Below, one piece after another: positions 14,891 through 17,801 of a DNA stretch of 17,801 nucleotides. Position 1 is the first letter of the stretch. Each line of letters begins with the position of its first letter. The notes below the pieces were generated by a model. The model was not told where the DNA came from. It was given only the letters and a program-made list of their open reading frames with translations, and did no database searches. This DNA is from CAMDMI01 sp036759185. GTDB lineage: Bacteria; Bacteroidota; Bacteroidia; Cytophagales; Flexibacteraceae. The translations under genes were made by a program, and so were the position numbers. The stretch covers positions 1-17,801 of the forward strand of contig DAIOVD010000083.1 in NCBI GenBank assembly GCA_036759185.1, in the 5' to 3' direction.

Positions 14891-14910
14891 CCAAACTGAA
14901 TTCATTTTGT

Positions 14911-14936
14911 AAGCCGCCTGATAAGCGGCTTTTTTT
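14911..14936 (+). terminator. Intrinsic terminator of the glutaryl-CoA dehydrogenase gene
   Basis: AAGCCGC (14911-14917) pairs with GCGGCTT (14925-14931) around a 7-nt loop and is followed by a T run to 14936, 20 bp after the stop codon. This is the clearest Rho-independent terminator in the window. Confidence 0.9.
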
Positions 14937-15679
14937 ATGCCCTGAATGCCACAACCAAGGATGAAACCTTTACCTGACTGAGATTCGGGAAGGCGTCAGG
15001 TTTTGGATTGAATACAGCTGGCAAAACTGTAGAACACCTTAGTGTAATTATGATGAAGGTCCCGTTCTTACCTCTGATTGCAGATCTCAAACCAGGCTTA
15101 CTCTAGGCCGCATTTCAAATTTCAGATTGAGAAAAATCATCCAACTGAACGGAATAAAATGATCTCCATCCCGTCTGAAACATGAAGGCAGGAAGGAATA
15201 GACCTGTATGAATTTGAATTCGGTGCAAAACTTACGGTAGACTTATGAGGATTTTCTAATGCCTGATTTTCCTCACGAAAGGACCTCAGCAACCAACTCA
15301 TGTATTGAATTTTTGGGAGTTAAATTTTCATATTTCCAAGAGACACCTTAAATGAGGATCTTGTATTAATATGATTTACAACCAATTAAGGCAAACTCAA
15401 TTCTTTCCAATTGCTTTTTTGATTATAAGCCAAAATCCTGAAAACAACCGGATTTCTCACTTGAAAATCCAATCGAAACCCTGCAATGTTCCAACAAATC
15501 TGGTTTGTTTTCATCGAAAACCTGTTTTGTAAGTTCATTGGGCTGACCGCAACAATAATGAATCAGGCAAGTCCAATATTTGGACGTTCATAAAAGCGAA
15601 ACGCATACCCTGTGCAACGAGGTGTATCCGTGTCAGCTCTTATGCCACGACCCTAACTTGAGATTTTAACGATTTTCAG
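14937..15679. other. Roughly 740 bp without a recognisable gene
   Basis: I find no coding frame, tRNA, or signature of tmRNA, RNase P, SRP RNA or a riboswitch. Two small symmetric elements are visible: ACCTGAC (14972-14978) with GTCAGGT (14995-15001), and GTCCAA-TAT-TTGGAC (15571-15585), the latter about 95 bp before the downstream start and a possible operator. No TAnnTTTG element stands out before 15680. The stretch may hold a small RNA or the decayed remains of a gene. Confidence 0.5.
15571..15585. repeat. Short perfect inverted repeat upstream of the large PKD gene
   Basis: GTCCAA and TTGGAC flank TAT, giving a 15-bp dyad about 95 bp before the start at 15680. The size suits a dimeric regulator site or a small hairpin, but a chance match of this length is possible. 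Confidence 0.3.
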
Positions 15680-17801
15680 ATGCTTACTTTGAAAAAAAGA
15701 CCGACCGGCTGGCATTTCCTTATGTGTATTGCGTTTGCCGGATTCTTTGTCTGGACAACCCTATCTGCCGATGCACAATGTGTACGGATTAAGGACCGCC
15801 GCAGAAACAATGCATGGACATTTACTCCAAAAAAGGACTTCAGGTGTTTATCTGCCGGGCAGTCGCCAGTGACGACGTTTAATATGACGTTTGAGTCGCC
15901 TGTAAGCAATGTGACCATCAACTGGGGGGATACAGTCCAGTTTTATCCGGGTCCGATCACAACTGCATCAAGGGTCTACAAAGCAGCTGGTGTTTACAAC
16001 TATACGGTAACAGAATCGGGGTGCCCTGATCAGATTAAAGGGATCTATGTAAATGACTATAATACTTCCTGCCCTGGTGTGGGTTGGATTGCTCCTCCCA
16101 ATGATTCTGCCCGTTGCCTTCCTGATTCCATTGTCATGACAAATTTCTCACCCGGTATGAACGGTTTCACAGAGTGGATCATCAATTGGGGAGATCAGAA
16201 AAAAGACACGGCCGACTATCCAAGTTATGGTAAGAAGTTTGCTCATAAATACAAAGCAGGTACCCGTATTTGTAACGCCACAATTTCGATCAGTTACCGG
16301 AACAGCTGCAACATTGTGCCATGCGGACAGGCGCTTAGTTCAACATTTGGACCATACAAATTCATGGAAAGAGATTCAGCTCTTGTTGATCAGAATACGA
16401 TTCTCATTTGCGGCCCTACTGATGTGGTGGTGAAGGATGTTTCCAAATTAAATTGCAAAGACACTGCCAGCAGAGAAGTGAGCTGGACAGCGTTGGATGG
16501 ATTTAATCAACCACTCCCCAATCCGGGAAATGGGATCTGGCGTCCAAGGGGTCCGGTTAAAAATCAAAAAATTACCATTCCGGCAGCAATGTTCACTGTT
16601 GTTCCGGCAGACAGCATTTTTAAAATCAGAATGCGGATCCGCAACAAGTGCGGAGAAGATACGGCGGAAACAATTGTTCAGATGATAGCTTCTGCAAAAC
16701 CTAACTTTACCATAGCCAATTCAAACCCTTGTGTTGGAACAGAAGTGACGTTCAACAACCTCACATCGAATCCTTTCGGGAATGTGGATTATATCTGGGA
16801 TTATGGTGATGGCACTTTGGATACAACCAATGAAATGAATCCTATTCATATCTACTACACAAGTGGGGATATGAATGTCACTTTAAAAGCATTAACAAAA
16901 GGTTTTGGGGACCAGGTTTGTGAAAGAATTCTAACAGTTCCCATTCACGTAAAACCGGCAGTACTTCCTGGAATCCAGATCCAACCGGTCAAAAGTGGTT
17001 GTGATTCTCTGGTTGCCGTTGTGAAAAACAAATCTTCCCACCCGGAAAATGCCACATGGGGAGGATGGTCATTTGGTGGCTCGCCTGAAGTAACAGCTGG
17101 ATCATCGTACTATCCAGGACCTGTAACTTCTGATCCAGGTCAAATCCAGCTGTTAAATTCAAACCCGGTTGACTCAAGTGCAATTGTAAAATTCAGAAAT
17201 TATGGTCTGTATCTCATTTCATTAAAAGGACAAAGCCCTGGATGTGCAGAAAACATTGGGTATGATTCAGTAAAAGTATATCCATCACCTACTTTACGAT
17301 GGGGTGTGAGTGCATTGAAGATATGCCAGGGAGAACCACTGATCATCCGGGATAGTTCCAGAGTTATCCAAACAGATGCCCGCGGATTGGGTGCTGAATT
17401 CAATCACTTAAACTGGAGTTTAAAAGCTGGCAGTGACACAACTCTAACCTCATCAAGCCCTGTCATTACCAATTTTGACTCGCCTTTCCTTACAGACCGG
17501 ATTTCAGTGGTTCGATTTAAAAACAGTGGAACGTTTTGGGTGAAACTTTCAGTAAGTACTCCAAATGGATGTGCTCAATCTGACAGTGTGCTGATAACCG
17601 TAAAACCAAGTGCCATTCCGGAATTCACATTTGTGAAAGAGAATTGCGACAACTCCAATGGCATACTGAAAAATCTGACAGTAGCCAATGCCAACCTTTA
17701 CATCTACAATATCTATAAAGGCAATGGAATTTTACAGGGCCAGGAGTTTGCTTCTTTCACGAAAACAGATAAAACAGATCAGCTGATCTTCCTTCCTTTC
17801 G
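15680..17801 (+). CDS. Very large secreted PKD-domain protein, C-terminus beyond the window
   Basis: Seen: 707 codons open from the ATG at 15680 to the right edge. Residues 1-32 form a signal peptide (FLMCIAFAGFFVWTTL, cleavage near ADA|QC). PKD-type beta-sandwich modules follow. Two N-terminal ones carry only WGD (82-84 in VTINWGD, 170-172 in IINWGDQ), and a canonical one at about 340-415 carries WDYGDG (373-378) and a Y.Y..G...V.L ending. Later segments, such as WGGWSFGGSP, FKNSGTFWVKLSV and GTFWVKLSVSTPNG, read as more degenerate Ig/PKD-like repeats with regularly spaced Cys. Family knowledge: such proteins are exported to the cell surface or medium in Bacteroidota, often through type IX secretion with a C-terminal signal; that end is not visible. 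Inference: an adhesin or structural surface protein. The ligand is unknown. It is preceded by 740 bp without a gene. Confidence 0.88.
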   Translation, partial: MLTLKKRPTGWHFLMCIAFAGFFVWTTLSADAQCVRIKDRRRNNAWTFTPKKDFRCLSAGQSPVTTFNMTFESPVSNVTINWGDTVQFYPGPITTASRVYKAAGVYNYTVTESGCPDQIKGIYVNDYNTSCPGVGWIAPPNDSARCLPDSIVMTNFSPGMNGFTEWIINWGDQKKDTADYPSYGKKFAHKYKAGTRICNATISISYRNSCNIVPCGQALSSTFGPYKFMERDSALVDQNTILICGPTDVVVKDVSKLNCKDTASREVSWTALDGFNQPLPNPGNGIWRPRGPVKNQKITIPAAMFTVVPADSIFKIRMRIRNKCGEDTAETIVQMIASAKPNFTIANSNPCVGTEVTFNNLTSNPFGNVDYIWDYGDGTLDTTNEMNPIHIYYTSGDMNVTLKALTKGFGDQVCERILTVPIHVKPAVLPGIQIQPVKSGCDSLVAVVKNKSSHPENATWGGWSFGGSPEVTAGSSYYPGPVTSDPGQIQLLNSNPVDSSAIVKFRNYGLYLISLKGQSPGCAENIGYDSVKVYPSPTLRWGVSALKICQGEPLIIRDSSRVIQTDARGLGAEFNHLNWSLKAGSDTTLTSSSPVITNFDSPFLTDRISVVRFKNSGTFWVKLSVSTPNGCAQSDSVLITVKPSAIPEFTFVKENCDNSNGILKNLTVANANLYIYNIYKGNGILQGQEFASFTKTDKTDQLIFLPF

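Noticed and set aside
14972..15001. ACCTGAC/GTCAGGT dyad as a second terminator
   Set aside because: The loop is 16 nt, the following T run is only TTTT and no gene precedes it after the strong terminator at 14911. Probably chance.
1..17801. CRISPR array, transposon, prophage, toxin-antitoxin or known defence system
   Set aside because: No regular direct repeats with spacers, no transposase, integrase or reverse transcriptase motifs, and no terminal inverted repeats were seen on either strand.

Overview
The window looks like a chromosomal segment of a member of the Bacteroidota, probably from the Cytophagia/Chitinophagia/Saprospiria side; I cannot place it more finely. The reasons are secreted proteins built from GEVED and PKD modules, several lipoproteins, an ECF sigma factor overlapping a membrane anti-sigma-like gene with a beta-barrel tail, a DUF4861 protein, the absence of clear Shine-Dalgarno sequences, and one promoter of the Bacteroidota TTG/TAnnTTTG type. 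I see no rRNA, tRNA, CRISPR array, insertion sequence, phage gene or origin.

Layout. At the left edge (1-1982, minus) is the N-terminal 660 codons of a large secreted GEVED/PKD protein with a G9 homopolymer in codons 45-47. After a roughly 430 bp gap comes a SprT-like zinc protein (2417-3214, plus), convergent with a two-gene minus-strand unit: a lipoprotein (3694-4722) and a YcxB-like membrane protein (3206-3688). A polysaccharide-deacetylase-like protein (4778-6058, plus) diverges from that lipoprotein.

From 6066 to 13474 seven genes all read on the minus strand. In order of transcription they are tryptophan 2,3-dioxygenase, type III polyketide synthase, a DUF4861 protein, an NTF2/DUF4440-like secreted protein, a lipoprotein with a cadherin-like fold, an ECF sigma factor, and an anti-sigma-like protein that probably spans the envelope. 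The polyketide synthase and DUF4861 genes are 2 nt apart, and the sigma and anti-sigma genes overlap by 4 nt. The other gaps are 70-150 bp, so this is probably several transcripts.

Divergent from the dioxygenase is a glutaryl-CoA dehydrogenase (13679-14890, plus) with a clean intrinsic terminator. About 740 bp without a gene follows, then a second very large secreted PKD-type protein (15680 to the right edge, plus) that is also cut by the window.

How the genes may work together. Tryptophan dioxygenase and glutaryl-CoA dehydrogenase both belong to aromatic/lysine amino-acid catabolism. The type III polyketide synthase has its Cys-His-Asn triad and is the one clear specialised-metabolism enzyme. 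The sigma/anti-sigma-barrel pair looks like an envelope-sensing switch, with a GC-rich hairpin just before the sigma start codon. No known defence or mobile system is visible. The most system-like pieces are the sigma/barrel cassette with its leader hairpin, the polyketide synthase-DUF4861 pair beside a kynurenine-forming enzyme, and the possibly phase-variable GEVED protein.
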